DNA of 64,000 bases from an uncultured Lachnospiraceae bacterium (GTDB lineage Bacteria; Bacillota; Clostridia; Lachnospirales; Lachnospiraceae). The stretch spans positions 1-64,000 of the forward strand of contig CAJTJY010000012.1 of NCBI GenBank assembly GCA_910576975.1, given 5' to 3'. The position numbers were made by a program, and so were the translations under genes. Below the pieces are notes generated by a model. That model was not told the origin of the DNA. It saw nothing but the letters and a program-made list of their open reading frames with translations, and did not search any database. Shown one piece after another: positions 17,658-25,737 of the stretch; positions within the stretch are counted from its first letter, which is position 1, and each line of letters starts with the position of its first letter.

Positions 17658-17904
17658 AGTTAGCGTATTTTGTTTTTTTATAACCTCAAAAGGGGGCTGT
17701 CGCACGAATGTATTTACCTATTCAAAAGGTTTGCATTACAAAGCAATGCAAACAAAATGCACAAAGATTATCTTGGGAAGCTAGCTTCCCAGAATAATTT
17801 TTTGCATTCTGTCTTTGCCGCATAAGCGGCAAGACCTTTTAAATAGGTAAATACATTCGTGCGACAGCCCCCTTTTGAGGTTATAAAAACAAAATACGCT
17901 AACT
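17658..17904. repeat. Family A hairpin element, copy 1
   Basis: A 247-base non-coding element. Arms of about 70 bases (starting AGTTAGCGTATTTTG at 17658, ending at 17904) are near-perfect inverted repeats; they differ by a two-base change in a T run and one base. The 100-base centre holds three further hairpins: TTGCATT/AATGCAA, TGGGAAGC/GCTTCCCA and TTGCCGC/GCGGCAA. The centre matches the reverse complement of copy 2 at 22773-22961. No transposase is present. It separates the convergent SASP gene and recG, and its very long stem could also act as a two-way terminator. Confidence 0.85.
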
Positions 17905-17912
17905 CAATAACT

Positions 17913-20048
17913 TTATAAATTGACGATTTCTGCCTGGCTGTCCATATAACTCAAAATATGCGCCCGGATTTTTTGATGTTCCAAAGCTTGCAGCTTACGA
18001 TCTTCTTCCAGCAAAAGCTTCGCTTCCTCAGAAGCTTGTTTTAGGAGATCGGCATTCTGATAAATATCCCCCAAGCGGAATTCTAACAAGCCGCTTTGCC
18101 GGATACCGAAAAAATCTCCGGGACCGCGAAGCTTTAGATCTTCCGCGGCAATAAAGAAACCGTCATTGGATTGATTAAGGATTTCCAGACGCTTTTTCGC
18201 CTTTTCTGAATCCGTGGTATTGATCATAATGCAATAAGACTGGTCGCCGCCTCTTCCGACTCGTCCCCGGAGCTGGTGAAGCTGGGCAAGCCCGAACCGC
18301 TGGGCATCCTCGATCATCATCACTGTAGCATTTGGCACGTTGACGCCTACCTCAATGACCGTGGTGGACACTAATACCTGAATCTCGTTTTTGGCAAACT
18401 GCTCCATAATCAAATTTTTACGCCCAGATTTCATTTTTCCATGCAGGCTTTCCACCACGATTCCAGACGGTAGCTGCTGTGTGATCTGTTCTGCATAATC
18501 TGTGACATTTTCAGCCTCCAATCCCTCGCTTTCTTCTACCAGCGGACATATGACATAGGCCTGATGTCCCTTTGCAATCTCTTTTCTCAAGAAATCATAG
18601 GAAGTCTTTCTGGAATTTTTCCCCACGACGCAGCTTTTTATCGGCAAGCGCTTTGCCGGAACCTCGTCAATCACAGATATATCGAGATCCCCATACAAGA
18701 TAATAGCGAGCGTTCTTGGAATCGGCGTCGCACTCATCACCAGCACATGAGGCTGCGCTCCCTTAAGAAACAAGGATTCCCTTTGCTTTACGCCAAACCT
18801 GTGCTGCTCGTCCGTCACTACCAGTGCAAGATTATCATAAACGGCACGCTCTTGTATCAATGCATGGGTTCCAACAATCATCGCATTGTGATATAGCTGC
18901 ATCCGTTCATAGGCGCGCCGCTTTTCTTTGGCGGTCAAAGAACCTGTCAACAACACCACTGGTATATGTAAGCCATGTTTTTCACACAATTCCGTAAAGT
19001 TCTGGTAATGCTGCATCGCCAAGACTTCCGTGGGAGCCATCAGCGCAGACTGGTAGCCTGCCTGTGCCGCATCCAGCATCGACAAAAACGCTATGATTGT
19101 CTTGCCGGAGCCAACATCTCCCTGCACGAGGCGCTGCATGACCTTTTTCCCACGAAGGTCTTTGCGAATCTCTAAAAGCGTCCTTTTCTGCGCTCCGGTT
19201 AGCTCATAAGGCAGCTCTGTCATGACCTGGTCTGCCCAAAGCTCTTTTAAATCAAGTGATGGAAACGAAAAGTCATTGACCACCTCTTGCATCTGTTCTT
19301 TCTGCATTCCCGCCGATAAGATAAATTGGAAAAATTCATCAAAGATAAGCCGCCTCCTGGCTTGCTCTAACGCTGTCTCACTCTCTGGAAAATGTATATT
19401 TTGAATGGCATAATTATACTCTGCAAGCCCATGCCGCTGTCTAATGTCCTCTGACAGATAATCTATGGATAAATCCAGAACCTCCAATGCCTGCCGAATC
19501 GTTTGTGAGAGCTTATTCTTCCCAAGGCCCGCCGTCAGCGCATAGCAGGGCCAGAGACAGTTTTGCATTGACTGGTATTTTTCAGGGGTATAGACCTGGG
19601 GCTGCTCCATGTGATAAGCTTGCCCCTTCAAAGTTACCTTTCCCAAAAATACAAACCACTCCCCCGCCTTTAAAGTGCTTTTCAAATAGGGCATCCGAAA
19701 CCAGACCAAGTCACCTTTGACGCCCTGTTGCTGCAGGGAAAGGGAAGTAACCTGCATATTCCTGGCTGTGCGCACATATGGGGCCTTCTCCACCCTTGCC
19801 GCCACCGCTGCTGTCACAGATTGCACTGTCGTTTTCTCTTCTTCGATTTGCATCAGGCTTCCTGCTTTTCTCTGTGTCTCTAGTAAAGATGGAAGCTCTG
19901 ATAAAGGGGTTATCGGCGGCATCCTGTCATAATCTTTAGGATAATGAAGGAGTATATCACCTATGGTGTATACTCCTAAATTATGAAATAATTGTTCTGT
20001 TTTTGCGCCGATCCCCTTTAACGCTCCGATACCAGATGTTTGTTCCAT
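17913..20048 (-). CDS. recG: ATP-dependent DNA helicase RecG
   Basis: Helicase that regresses stalled replication forks and migrates branched DNA. The 711-residue protein has an N-terminal wedge/OB region (about 60-150) and superfamily 2 motifs: Walker A GDVGSGKT (about 313-320), motif II DEQH in VVTDEQHRFGV, motif III SATPIPRTL, and motif VI QLRGRVGRG. The C-terminal LRGPGDFFGIRQSG stretch is a RecG signature. The start follows AAAGGAG. It is 64 bases after fakA, the order seen in Bacillus (yloU-yloV ... recG). Confidence 0.96.
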   Translation of the reverse strand: MEQTSGIGALKGIGAKTEQLFHNLGVYTIGDILLHYPKDYDRMPPITPLSELPSLLETQRKAGSLMQIEEEKTTVQSVTAAVAARVEKAPYVRTARNMQVTSLSLQQQGVKGDLVWFRMPYLKSTLKAGEWFVFLGKVTLKGQAYHMEQPQVYTPEKYQSMQNCLWPCYALTAGLGKNKLSQTIRQALEVLDLSIDYLSEDIRQRHGLAEYNYAIQNIHFPESETALEQARRRLIFDEFFQFILSAGMQKEQMQEVVNDFSFPSLDLKELWADQVMTELPYELTGAQKRTLLEIRKDLRGKKVMQRLVQGDVGSGKTIIAFLSMLDAAQAGYQSALMAPTEVLAMQHYQNFTELCEKHGLHIPVVLLTGSLTAKEKRRAYERMQLYHNAMIVGTHALIQERAVYDNLALVVTDEQHRFGVKQRESLFLKGAQPHVLVMSATPIPRTLAIILYGDLDISVIDEVPAKRLPIKSCVVGKNSRKTSYDFLRKEIAKGHQAYVICPLVEESEGLEAENVTDYAEQITQQLPSGIVVESLHGKMKSGRKNLIMEQFAKNEIQVLVSTTVIEVGVNVPNATVMMIEDAQRFGLAQLHQLRGRVGRGGDQSYCIMINTTDSEKAKKRLEILNQSNDGFFIAAEDLKLRGPGDFFGIRQSGLLEFRLGDIYQNADLLKQASEEAKLLLEEDRKLQALEHQKIRAHILSYMDSQAEIVNL

Positions 20049-20112
20049 GGGACCGCTCCTTTTATGCTTAAATTGCCTATTGATCCAAAAATAATAGGCG
20101 TATCTCTTGCTG

Positions 20113-21816
20113 CTATTCTACGGAAATTACATAATAGTAAATAGGCTGTCCGCCACAATGCACTTCCACTTCGCAATCTGAATACTGCTCCTGCAATTGT
20201 TCGCCCAGCTTCTGCGCCGCTTCCGCTGCTACTTCTTCTCCATAATAAATACTGATAATCGCCGATTCCTCATCGACCATCTGTGCCACCATCTCTTTGG
20301 TTACAGTCTCCATCTCCGTTCCGACCGATAAGATGGCGCTGTCGCCAATTCCCATATAATCTCCCTGCTTGATAGACTTATCGTCTATCAAGGTATCACG
20401 CACCGCATAAGTCACTTGTCCGCTCTTGACATTGGCAAGCTCTTCCGTCATGCGCGAAGCGTTCTCCTGAGGCGTACTGTCTGGCATATAATTGATGAGC
20501 GCCGTAATTCCCTGGGGCACGGTCTTACTGGGAATTACAAAAATATTCTTCTCCTCCATCAGGGAAGCCGCCTGATTTGCCGCTAAAATGATATTCTTAT
20601 TATTGGGAAGAATAAATATGTTTTCCGCATTTACTTCTTCAATCGCATTGAGCATGTCTTCCGTACTTGGATTCATTGTCTGCCCGCCGGCAATAATGTA
20701 ATCCACGCCCAGGCCTTTGAAAATCTCATTGATGCCTTCTCCGATTGAAACAGAAACAAATCCCATCTCTTTTTTGGGAACTTGGGCTTTCTGCACCATG
20801 GCATCCTGTTCCATCCGCCGCTTGGCGTCTTCTTCTTTCTGCTTTGCAGCCGCTTTTTCAGCATCTTTGATCAATTTCTCTTGATGCTCTTCACGCATAT
20901 TATCAATCTTAATCTTACTCAAAGAACCAAAGGTCAGGGCACGTTGAATGGCAAGTCCAGGATCATTGGTATGTACATGGACTTTTGTAACCTCGTCGTC
21001 TGCAACTACCACGATCGAATCACCGATTGATTCCAGGAAAGCTTTAAAATCAAGCTCTTGCTTCTCCTCAAGAGGCTGGTTCAACACAATGATAAACTCC
21101 GTACAATAACCAAATTTAATATCCTGCTCCGTCTGTTGTGATATCTTTACCACGCCGCTGCCAGAACCAACGGATTCAATGGCATAATCAATTTCCTTGC
21201 CCATGAGCGCATCATAAGCGCCTTTCAAAATAGTGATAAGCCCCTGCCCGCCGGAATCTACCACGCCTGCCTGTTTTAACACGGGCAACATCTCCGGCGT
21301 CTGGCTCAGCACATAATCTGCATGCTTAATCACTTCATCTATAAACACATCCAGTTCGTCCGTCTCTCCAATCAGCTCCAGCGCCTTATCCGCGGCGCCT
21401 TTGGCAACGGTGAGAATCGTTCCTTCTTTTGGCTTCATAACTGCCTTGTAAGCAGTCTCCACCGCCTTTTGCAGCGCATCGCTCAAGATCACCACGTCAA
21501 GCGTGTCATATTTGCCAATCCCTTTGGTAAATCCACGGAACAACTGCGACAATATAACGCCCGAATTGCCCCGCGCCCCGCGCAGAGAGCCAGAGGATAC
21601 CGCCTTCGCCAGAGAAGCCATCGTAAGATCCGCTCCAAGACTGCTTACTTCCGCTGCCGCAGACATAATCGTCATCGTCATATTCGTTCCCGTGTCTCCG
21701 TCCGGCACAGGGAATACGTTCAATTCATTAATCCACTCTTTTTTTGCTTCCAGATTCTTTGCCCCTGCCAAAAACATTTTCGCAAGCATTGGCGCATCTA
21801 TTGTAGTAACTGCCAC
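20113..21816 (-). CDS. fakA: FakA-like fatty acid kinase / DAK2 protein (YloV)
   Basis: Kinase domain protein that phosphorylates fatty acids bound to FakB carriers so that exogenous fatty acids enter phospholipids (family knowledge). The DAK2 domain (about 10-200) shows NVFPVPDGDTGTNM with metal-binding aspartates, GSLRGARGNSGVILSQ and VVDSGGQGL; a DegV-like C-terminal half follows. The start is most likely the GTG at 21816, eight bases after AAGGAGG, giving MAVTTIDAPML. A TTG at 21837 overlaps asp23 and itself contains the ribosome binding site, so it is unlikely. Length is then 567. No fakB is in the window. Confidence 0.93.
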   Translation of the reverse strand: MAVTTIDAPMLAKMFLAGAKNLEAKKEWINELNVFPVPDGDTGTNMTMTIMSAAAEVSSLGADLTMASLAKAVSSGSLRGARGNSGVILSQLFRGFTKGIGKYDTLDVVILSDALQKAVETAYKAVMKPKEGTILTVAKGAADKALELIGETDELDVFIDEVIKHADYVLSQTPEMLPVLKQAGVVDSGGQGLITILKGAYDALMGKEIDYAIESVGSGSGVVKISQQTEQDIKFGYCTEFIIVLNQPLEEKQELDFKAFLESIGDSIVVVADDEVTKVHVHTNDPGLAIQRALTFGSLSKIKIDNMREEHQEKLIKDAEKAAAKQKEEDAKRRMEQDAMVQKAQVPKKEMGFVSVSIGEGINEIFKGLGVDYIIAGGQTMNPSTEDMLNAIEEVNAENIFILPNNKNIILAANQAASLMEEKNIFVIPSKTVPQGITALINYMPDSTPQENASRMTEELANVKSGQVTYAVRDTLIDDKSIKQGDYMGIGDSAILSVGTEMETVTKEMVAQMVDEESAIISIYYGEEVAAEAAQKLGEQLQEQYSDCEVEVHCGGQPIYYYVISVE

Positions 21817-21829
21817 TTTCGCGTCCTCC

Positions 21830-22186
21830 TTAATCAATCACTCTGACACCTTCTACGAAGATGTTGATTTTTTTGATTTCCAAACCGGTAAATTCTTCCA
21901 CCTGATACTTTACCGTGCTGATCAGGTTATCAGAAACCGTAGAAATACTCACTCCATAAGATACGATCACATGAAAATCCAAGGTGATCTTATTATCCTT
22001 AAGGGAAACGTTTATCCCATGATTCAGATAATCACGTTTTAACAGCCTTACCAGGCCATCTTTCATATTAACGGCAGCCATTCCCACAATTCCAAAACAC
22101 TCCACTGCCACAGAGCCAGCATAAATTGCAATAACATCCGTATTGATCAACACTTTGCCGTACTGTGTATTCAATTGTCCTTTCAT
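21830..22186 (-). CDS. Asp23/Gls24-family envelope stress protein (YloU)
   Basis: Small Asp23-family protein, 118 residues. Core motifs are GKVLINTDVIAIYAGSVA, ECFGIVGMAA and a C-terminal VEEFTGLEIKKINIFVEGV stretch. In Staphylococcus Asp23 sits under the membrane; in most Firmicutes this single-copy paralogue lies just upstream of fakA, as here, separated by 13 bases. The start at 22186 follows GGAGG at seven bases; the longer open frame upstream covers the promoter and is not coding. Confidence 0.93.
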   Translation of the reverse strand: MKGQLNTQYGKVLINTDVIAIYAGSVAVECFGIVGMAAVNMKDGLVRLLKRDYLNHGINVSLKDNKITLDFHVIVSYGVSISTVSDNLISTVKYQVEEFTGLEIKKINIFVEGVRVID

Positions 22187-22256
22187 ACTGCGACCTCCAT
22201 TTTTTGGTTCAATACCTTCCTGATTGAAGCTGCAAAAAAGCTTCGAAGCTGCTATT

Positions 22257-22262
22257 ATTATA
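22257..22262 (-). promoter_or_regulatory. Probable -10 box for asp23-fakA-recG
   Basis: A perfect TATAAT on the minus strand 71 bases before the asp23 start, inside GGGTATAATAATAG. No good -35 box is visible at 16-18 bases (best TTTCTT). It is divergent from the rpmB promoter at 22324-22352. Confidence 0.45.
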
Positions 22263-22323
22263 CCCTGTTTTTGGCAAAAAAGAAACATATAATTCTCTTT
22301 TTTATAAAAAATTCATTTTAGTC

Positions 22324-22352
22324 TTGCAATATGCACTCCTTTCTGATAAAAT
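22324..22352 (+). promoter_or_regulatory. Sigma-A promoter for rpmB
   Basis: TTGCAA (22324-22329), exactly 17 bases, TAAAAT (22347-22352), 57 bases before the rpmB start. Good consensus and correct spacing in front of a highly expressed gene. Confidence 0.7.
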
Positions 22353-22408
22353 ACTTTTGTTGTGAGCCTGTATCATTTAGGCTTAGTAAATTGCAAGGAG
22401 GTGCAATT

Positions 22409-22594
22409 ATGGCAAAATGTAGCGTTTGTGGAAAAGCTGCACATTTCGGAAAAAATGTCAGCCATTCTCATAGAAAAACCAACAGAATGTGGAAATCTAA
22501 TATTAAATCTGTAAGATGCAAAGTAAATGGAGCCGCTAAGAAGATGTATGTTTGTACTTCTTGCTTAAAGAGCGGCAAAGTTGAAAGAGCTTAG
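22409..22594 (+). CDS. rpmB: 50S ribosomal protein bL28
   Basis: Large-subunit ribosomal protein. The 61 residues start MAKCSVCGKAAHFGKNVSHSH and include KTNRMWKSNIKSVR, both typical. Two zinc-ribbon pairs are present: CSVC near the N terminus and CTSC near residue 50, so this is the zinc-binding (C+) form. The ATG follows AAGGAGG at seven bases. It has its own promoter and terminator and is divergent from asp23-fakA, as in Bacillus. Confidence 0.96.
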   Translation: MAKCSVCGKAAHFGKNVSHSHRKTNRMWKSNIKSVRCKVNGAAKKMYVCTSCLKSGKVERA

Positions 22595-22601
22595 TCCACC
22601 C

Positions 22602-22641
22602 AGAGCAGTTCATTGGCATGCCGATGACTGCTCTCTTTTTT
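22602..22641 (+). terminator. Rho-independent terminator of rpmB
   Basis: Arms AGAGCAGT (22602-22609) and ACTGCTCT (22627-22634), with an inner CAT-GGC/GCC-ATG extension, followed by TTTTTT at 22636-22641. It starts seven bases after the rpmB stop. Confidence 0.9.
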
Positions 22642-22772
22642 ATCTTATAAGATTAGGGTGTCAAAAGGTCCATTTTCATTGCAGAGCAAATTTTTCAAAA
22701 TTGTATTATCACATCTTGAATCGATGCGGCGGATGGGTAAAATGTCGCCGAAGCGACCCGCGGCAGGCGGAG

Positions 22773-22961
22773 GGGCTGTCGCACTAATATATTCACTTGT
22801 TCAAAAGGTCTTGGCGCTCATGCGGCAAAGACAGAATGCATAAAATCACTCTGGGAAGCTGGCTTCCCAAGATAATCTTTGTGCATTTTGTTTGTATTGC
22901 TTTGCAACGTAAGCCTTTTGAACAAATTTATGTCTTGTAATTTATGTTAGTGCGACAGCCC
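22773..22961. repeat. Family A hairpin element, copy 2
   Basis: A 189-base element ending in inverted repeats GGGCTGTCGCACTA (22773-22786) and TAGTGCGACAGCCC (22948-22961). A second paired segment is TTGTTCAAAAGG with CCTTTTGAACAA. The centre, including TGGGAAGC/GCTTCCCA, corresponds to the reverse complement of copy 1 (17658-17904). The right arm carries an extra stretch (TGTCTTGTAATTTATG) missing from the left. The sequence just before it (22645-22772) holds no gene; it contains a short hairpin GTCGC/GCGAC and nothing else I recognise. Confidence 0.8.
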
Positions 22962-22984
22962 ATTCCTAATCCTTAGCGCATACT

Positions 22985-23122
22985 CTAACAGCAAAACAAG
23001 TTATATCCAAGAAGCAGCAATATAAAAATGATCAAAATTCCAAGTAACACACTGGGAAGCATAATCATAATCGCCATTCCAACCGCAATCCAAAAAAGTA
23101 TAAACCCGATCAAACGTTTCAT
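22985..23122 (-). CDS. Small hydrophobic membrane protein
   Basis: A 45-residue protein, MKRLIGFILFW at its start and LLGYNLFCC at its end, that is almost entirely hydrophobic, enough for one or two membrane spans. An in-frame ATG at 23182 would add 20 residues, but a strong hairpin (23139-23168) lies in that part, so the short form is preferred. No good ribosome binding site precedes either start. It lies downstream of gerW. Function unknown; the sequence looks like a real protein because of its clean hydrophobic pattern and patterned ends, not because of a recognised domain. Confidence 0.5.
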   Translation of the reverse strand: MKRLIGFILFWIAVGMAIMIMLPSVLLGILIIFILLLLGYNLFCC

Positions 23123-23138
23123 GCCAACACCAGAAAAC

Positions 23139-23168
23139 AGAGCGTATATTACTACTAATATATGCTCT
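23139..23168 (-). terminator. Hairpin downstream of gerW
   Basis: Twelve-base arms (23139-23150 and 23157-23168) with one mismatch and a six-base loop, followed on the minus strand by GTTTTC. It lies 50 bases after the gerW stop and could end the gerW message, or attenuate into the small membrane protein gene. Confidence 0.5.
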
Positions 23169-23217
23169 GTCTCTTTTTTCATTCAAGATATTTCGCTGCA
23201 TGTTGCCAATGAATCGA

Positions 23218-23643
23218 TTATCTTTCGGAGTCCATATTTAGCTTCTGCGCCAATTCTTTTGCAGCGGCGCCTTTTGCAGCCCCATCCGTCTCTGCCTGTT
23301 CCTTTTCGGCATTGCGGTTCGTAAATTTATTAACTAAATCTGGCACCATGTCCAGAATTTTAGTAATGCTGTCCTGATTTTTGACATTTACCAGCTTGGT
23401 AGAGCCGTTTTGGATCACCAGCACGGCGCTAGGAGCAATCCTTCCTCCCATGCCGCCGGCCGCATTATTTTTCTTGTCCTGGCTAAATGCGCCTGCGCCG
23501 ACGCCAAAAGAGACTTCAATCAATGGAAGGATGATCGTGTCGCCAATGTGCACTGCCTCGCCGACCACTGTTTTCGTGGTGATAAAGTTGTCCATGCCTT
23601 TAAACAAAGACTGAACGGTCGTGTTAAAATTATTCTCCTGCAT
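23218..23643 (-). CDS. ytfJ: GerW-family spore protein YtfJ
   Basis: Sporulation protein of the GerW/YtfJ family; in Bacillus GerW is needed for normal germination with some nutrients. The 141-residue protein has the conserved GEAVHIGDTIILPLIEVSFG stretch (about 29-48) and a glycine-rich GAGAFS..AAGGMGGRIAPSAVLV segment; the C-terminal 35 residues are Ala/Glu/Lys-rich. Two tandem ATGs follow AGGAGG; the second (23643) is better spaced at seven bases. It lies 11 bases after the DUF2953 gene, the same pairing as ytfI-ytfJ in Bacillus. Confidence 0.9.
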   Translation of the reverse strand: MQENNFNTTVQSLFKGMDNFITTKTVVGEAVHIGDTIILPLIEVSFGVGAGAFSQDKKNNAAGGMGGRIAPSAVLVIQNGSTKLVNVKNQDSITKILDMVPDLVNKFTNRNAEKEQAETDGAAKGAAAKELAQKLNMDSER

Positions 23644-23657
23644 CATAGTACCTCCTA

Positions 23658-24596
23658 TTATGTTCTGAAACGCATCATCAATTTATTTATATTTTTATCC
23701 CGGAGCAACCGCAACGCCGATAATAGAAAATGGCATGCCCGGATATGCCCCTTGATCTCTAATTGTCCTTTCAAGTAAAAAACATCCGTTTCAAAGTCTG
23801 GCTCGATGCCGACCCTGTATCTTGCCCAAAACGGAAGCGTGCTGAGCATTCCCAGTACCTGCCCTGTTTGGGAAGGGTCTGCCATGCCAAATGAAAGACT
23901 GCCATCTACTTTTCTTGGGAAAATATGGCGCGCCAGCCATTTCAGTTCCCGAAATATGTGAAGGACGGCGTTCTTATTAGTTTCTTCTGAAAGTTGTTTT
24001 TTTATGTCTTCAATTTGTTCTTTCACCGTGGAAGTCTTGTCATGCACGTCTGAAATCCTCTGGCGCAGATTGTCACGCATCGCCTCAAGCCTCTGCAAAA
24101 TCTGCCTGACGCCGCATGTTTTCCTGCGGGCATGGCGCTTTTTCTTCTCTATTCGAATCTCGTTCTCCTGCTCTTGTTTCTGGCTCTTTTGCCGAACGAT
24201 CTCTGCTTTTTCCTGACTTTGGGAAACAGAATGACTTTTTTGTTCTATCTTAACTTCTTCCTCATGCTTCTCATCTTTCTCAATTTTTCGTATTTTAGAA
24301 TTCTTTGTTTTCATTTTTTGGCGTTTTGCCTTTTTTGCTTTCGGAGCTTTCTGTCTGCCAAGACGAACAGGTATTCCTGCAATCCGAAGGCGGAATGCCG
24401 TTTTCTTCTCTCCATACATGACCCGAAAATGAATAAAATGAAAAAGCCATGAAAAACGCGCTGCGACTGTCCAATCATCCATCGCTTTTAAATCAATGCG
24501 GTAGCGGACCGGAACCGCTAGCATAGACAGCAGCAACAGCAAAATGAAAGCCAGCAGGATGCCGATAATTTTAAAAATCAAAATCAGGACTCCCAT
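23658..24596 (-). CDS. ytfI: DUF2953 membrane protein (YtfI-like)
   Basis: Protein of the DUF2953 family, partner of GerW/YtfJ by gene order. One N-terminal membrane segment (about 4-28) is followed by VPVRYRIDL and a beta-rich part. An unusually long Lys/Glu-rich linker (about 80-205) comes next, and then the conserved C-terminal DGSLSFGMADPSQTGQVLG region (about 230-300). The linker makes the 312-residue protein longer than the Bacillus one (inference from memory of about 220 residues). Its first 13 bases overlap the end of the previous gene. A role in spores is inferred from the neighbour only. Confidence 0.82.
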   Translation of the reverse strand: MGVLILIFKIIGILLAFILLLLLSMLAVPVRYRIDLKAMDDWTVAARFSWLFHFIHFRVMYGEKKTAFRLRIAGIPVRLGRQKAPKAKKAKRQKMKTKNSKIRKIEKDEKHEEEVKIEQKSHSVSQSQEKAEIVRQKSQKQEQENEIRIEKKKRHARRKTCGVRQILQRLEAMRDNLRQRISDVHDKTSTVKEQIEDIKKQLSEETNKNAVLHIFRELKWLARHIFPRKVDGSLSFGMADPSQTGQVLGMLSTLPFWARYRVGIEPDFETDVFYLKGQLEIKGHIRACHFLLSALRLLRDKNINKLMMRFRT

Positions 24597-24934
24597 ATGG
24601 TTGCTCTCTTAGTATTCTCTGCATGTTTTTGCAAAAAATAATCCCTGACCGCCAGATTTCCGGTTTTCTGGTACACTTCTTTTACAATTTCCCCCGCTAA
24701 TTCTATCGCATTATCATATCCTTTATCAATTCCTATGACCATCATGTTGTGTTTGGAATAATGCTTCTGCATCAGTTCCCAGGCAGGAATGATATCGAGA
24801 AGGTTCGCCGGATTACTGCTCAGCGCTATCACATAAATGTCCAATTGGCCCGCATGATGAAGAATCTTCCATTTCACTCTTTCCTTTTTCCTTTCAATGC
24901 TCTCTCCCGCATAAAAATCCTTGTACCAGATCAT
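24584..24934 (-). CDS. Conserved-looking protein of unknown function
   Basis: I do not recognise this 116-residue protein. It starts MIWYKDFYAGESIERKKERV, contains a beta-alpha pattern (LDIYVIALSSNPANLLDIIP, MMVIGIDKGYDNAIELAGEIV) and has no membrane segment. The ATG follows GGAG at eight bases and the end overlaps the DUF2953 start by 13 bases, so it is probably translated in the same message as DUF2953 and gerW. A spore or envelope role would follow only from those neighbours. Confidence 0.75.
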   Translation of the reverse strand: MIWYKDFYAGESIERKKERVKWKILHHAGQLDIYVIALSSNPANLLDIIPAWELMQKHYSKHNMMVIGIDKGYDNAIELAGEIVKEVYQKTGNLAVRDYFLQKHAENTKRATIWES

Positions 24935-24972
24935 CTAATTCTCCATTCAAAGATAACTTTCCCTGCAAAGGG

Positions 24973-25003
24973 AAAAGGCGCCCGCTTCCCGTGAGCACCT
25001 TTT
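24973..25003 (-). terminator. Terminator after the Nudix gene
   Basis: On the minus strand AAAAGGTGC (from 24995-25003) pairs with GCGCCTTTT (24973-24981) through one G-T pair, and the run CCTTTTCCCTTT follows. It separates the Nudix gene from the downstream unknown gene. Confidence 0.55.
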
Positions 25004-25040
25004 CTTCTTGTAACGCTTGCCTGCATTTACAGACAGCATG

Positions 25041-25493
25041 TTAAAAATATTTTCTGTTGCCCCAAAGATTACTTTTTTTCAAATCAAGATATTCATTATA
25101 TGCTTTTTCCAGTATCTGTTTTTCATTTGCAAAACGCAGTAAATGATATGCTTCGTGAAATTTGTAATATCCCGAATCAACAAAATATTCTTCTCGTTGT
25201 GGTTTGCTGTAATAACTGTCTGCCATCATCAGATACCAATGGACATCCTTTTCCACCGTATCGTCTGGAACAGTAAAAGAATACTGGCTCTTACCAACAT
25301 ACTTAATAATCAAGGCGTCTACTCCGGTTTCCTCCCGCACCTCCCGTGCGGCCGTATCCCTGTATTCCTCGCCCGGCTCCACTGTTCCCTTAGGAAGTAC
25401 CCAGCCCTCATATTTGTTCTTGTAATTCTTATACAAAAGCAAAATTTTTCCGCGAAATATTACCACACCACCACAACTCGTTGCTTCAATCAT
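25041..25493 (-). CDS. Nudix hydrolase
   Basis: Hydrolase of nucleoside diphosphates linked to another moiety. The Nudix box is complete: GTVEPGEEYRDTAAREVREETG (key residues G38, E44, R52, E55-E56 and G59 by rough count), matching GX5EX7REUXEEXGU. The 150-residue protein begins MIEATSCGGVVIFRG. Substrate cannot be told; diadenosine polyphosphates or oxidised nucleotides are usual in this size class. The start follows AGGAGG. It has a consensus promoter (25532-25560) and its own terminator, so it is probably monocistronic. Confidence 0.9.
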   Translation of the reverse strand: MIEATSCGGVVIFRGKILLLYKNYKNKYEGWVLPKGTVEPGEEYRDTAAREVREETGVDALIIKYVGKSQYSFTVPDDTVEKDVHWYLMMADSYYSKPQREEYFVDSGYYKFHEAYHLLRFANEKQILEKAYNEYLDLKKSNLWGNRKYF

Positions 25494-25531
25494 TGCAATA
25501 CCTCCTGATGTGGTCTGTTGACTTTAGGAAT

Positions 25532-25560
25532 AGTATACCCCTTTTTCTGATATCTTGCAA
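25532..25560 (-). promoter_or_regulatory. Sigma-A promoter for the Nudix gene
   Basis: On the minus strand TTGCAA (25555-25560), 17 bases, TATACT (25532-25537), 39 bases before the Nudix start codon. Confidence 0.7.
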
Positions 25561-25606
25561 GATTTTTCTTTATCTGGAAAAATATGTAGCAACAATTCAG
25601 CCACCT

Positions 25607-25717
25607 AAAAAGCAGAGGCGATATATGCTCGCATCAATGAACTCCGAATCTTGGCGATGGACTGAACGCCGCTTTAGTCTCAGACAACAGCTGCATAGCG
25701 GCGGTTCGCCTGCTTTT
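25607..25717. other. Structured non-coding segment after the PBP gene
   Basis: The 244-base gap between the PBP stop and the Nudix start contains a nested stem. AAAAGCAG-GGCGA (from 25607) pairs with TCGCCTGCTTTT (ending 25717), enclosing CGCCGCT (25667-25673) paired with AGCGGCG (25697-25703). On the minus strand the outer arm ends in GCTTTTT, so it could terminate the PBP message. It is larger and more branched than a normal terminator, leaving room for an RNA element. No open frame with a ribosome binding site covers it. Confidence 0.5.
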
Positions 25718-25737
25718 GCATACGGCCTGGGACTTGT

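Noticed and set aside
21817..21837. TTG start for fakA overlapping asp23.
   Set aside because: The AAGGAGG ribosome binding site lies inside that extension and is correctly spaced for the GTG at 21816.
22645..22772. Non-coding sequence after the rpmB terminator as a third repeat family.
   Set aside because: It has a small hairpin but no second copy in the window, so there is no evidence that it is repeated.
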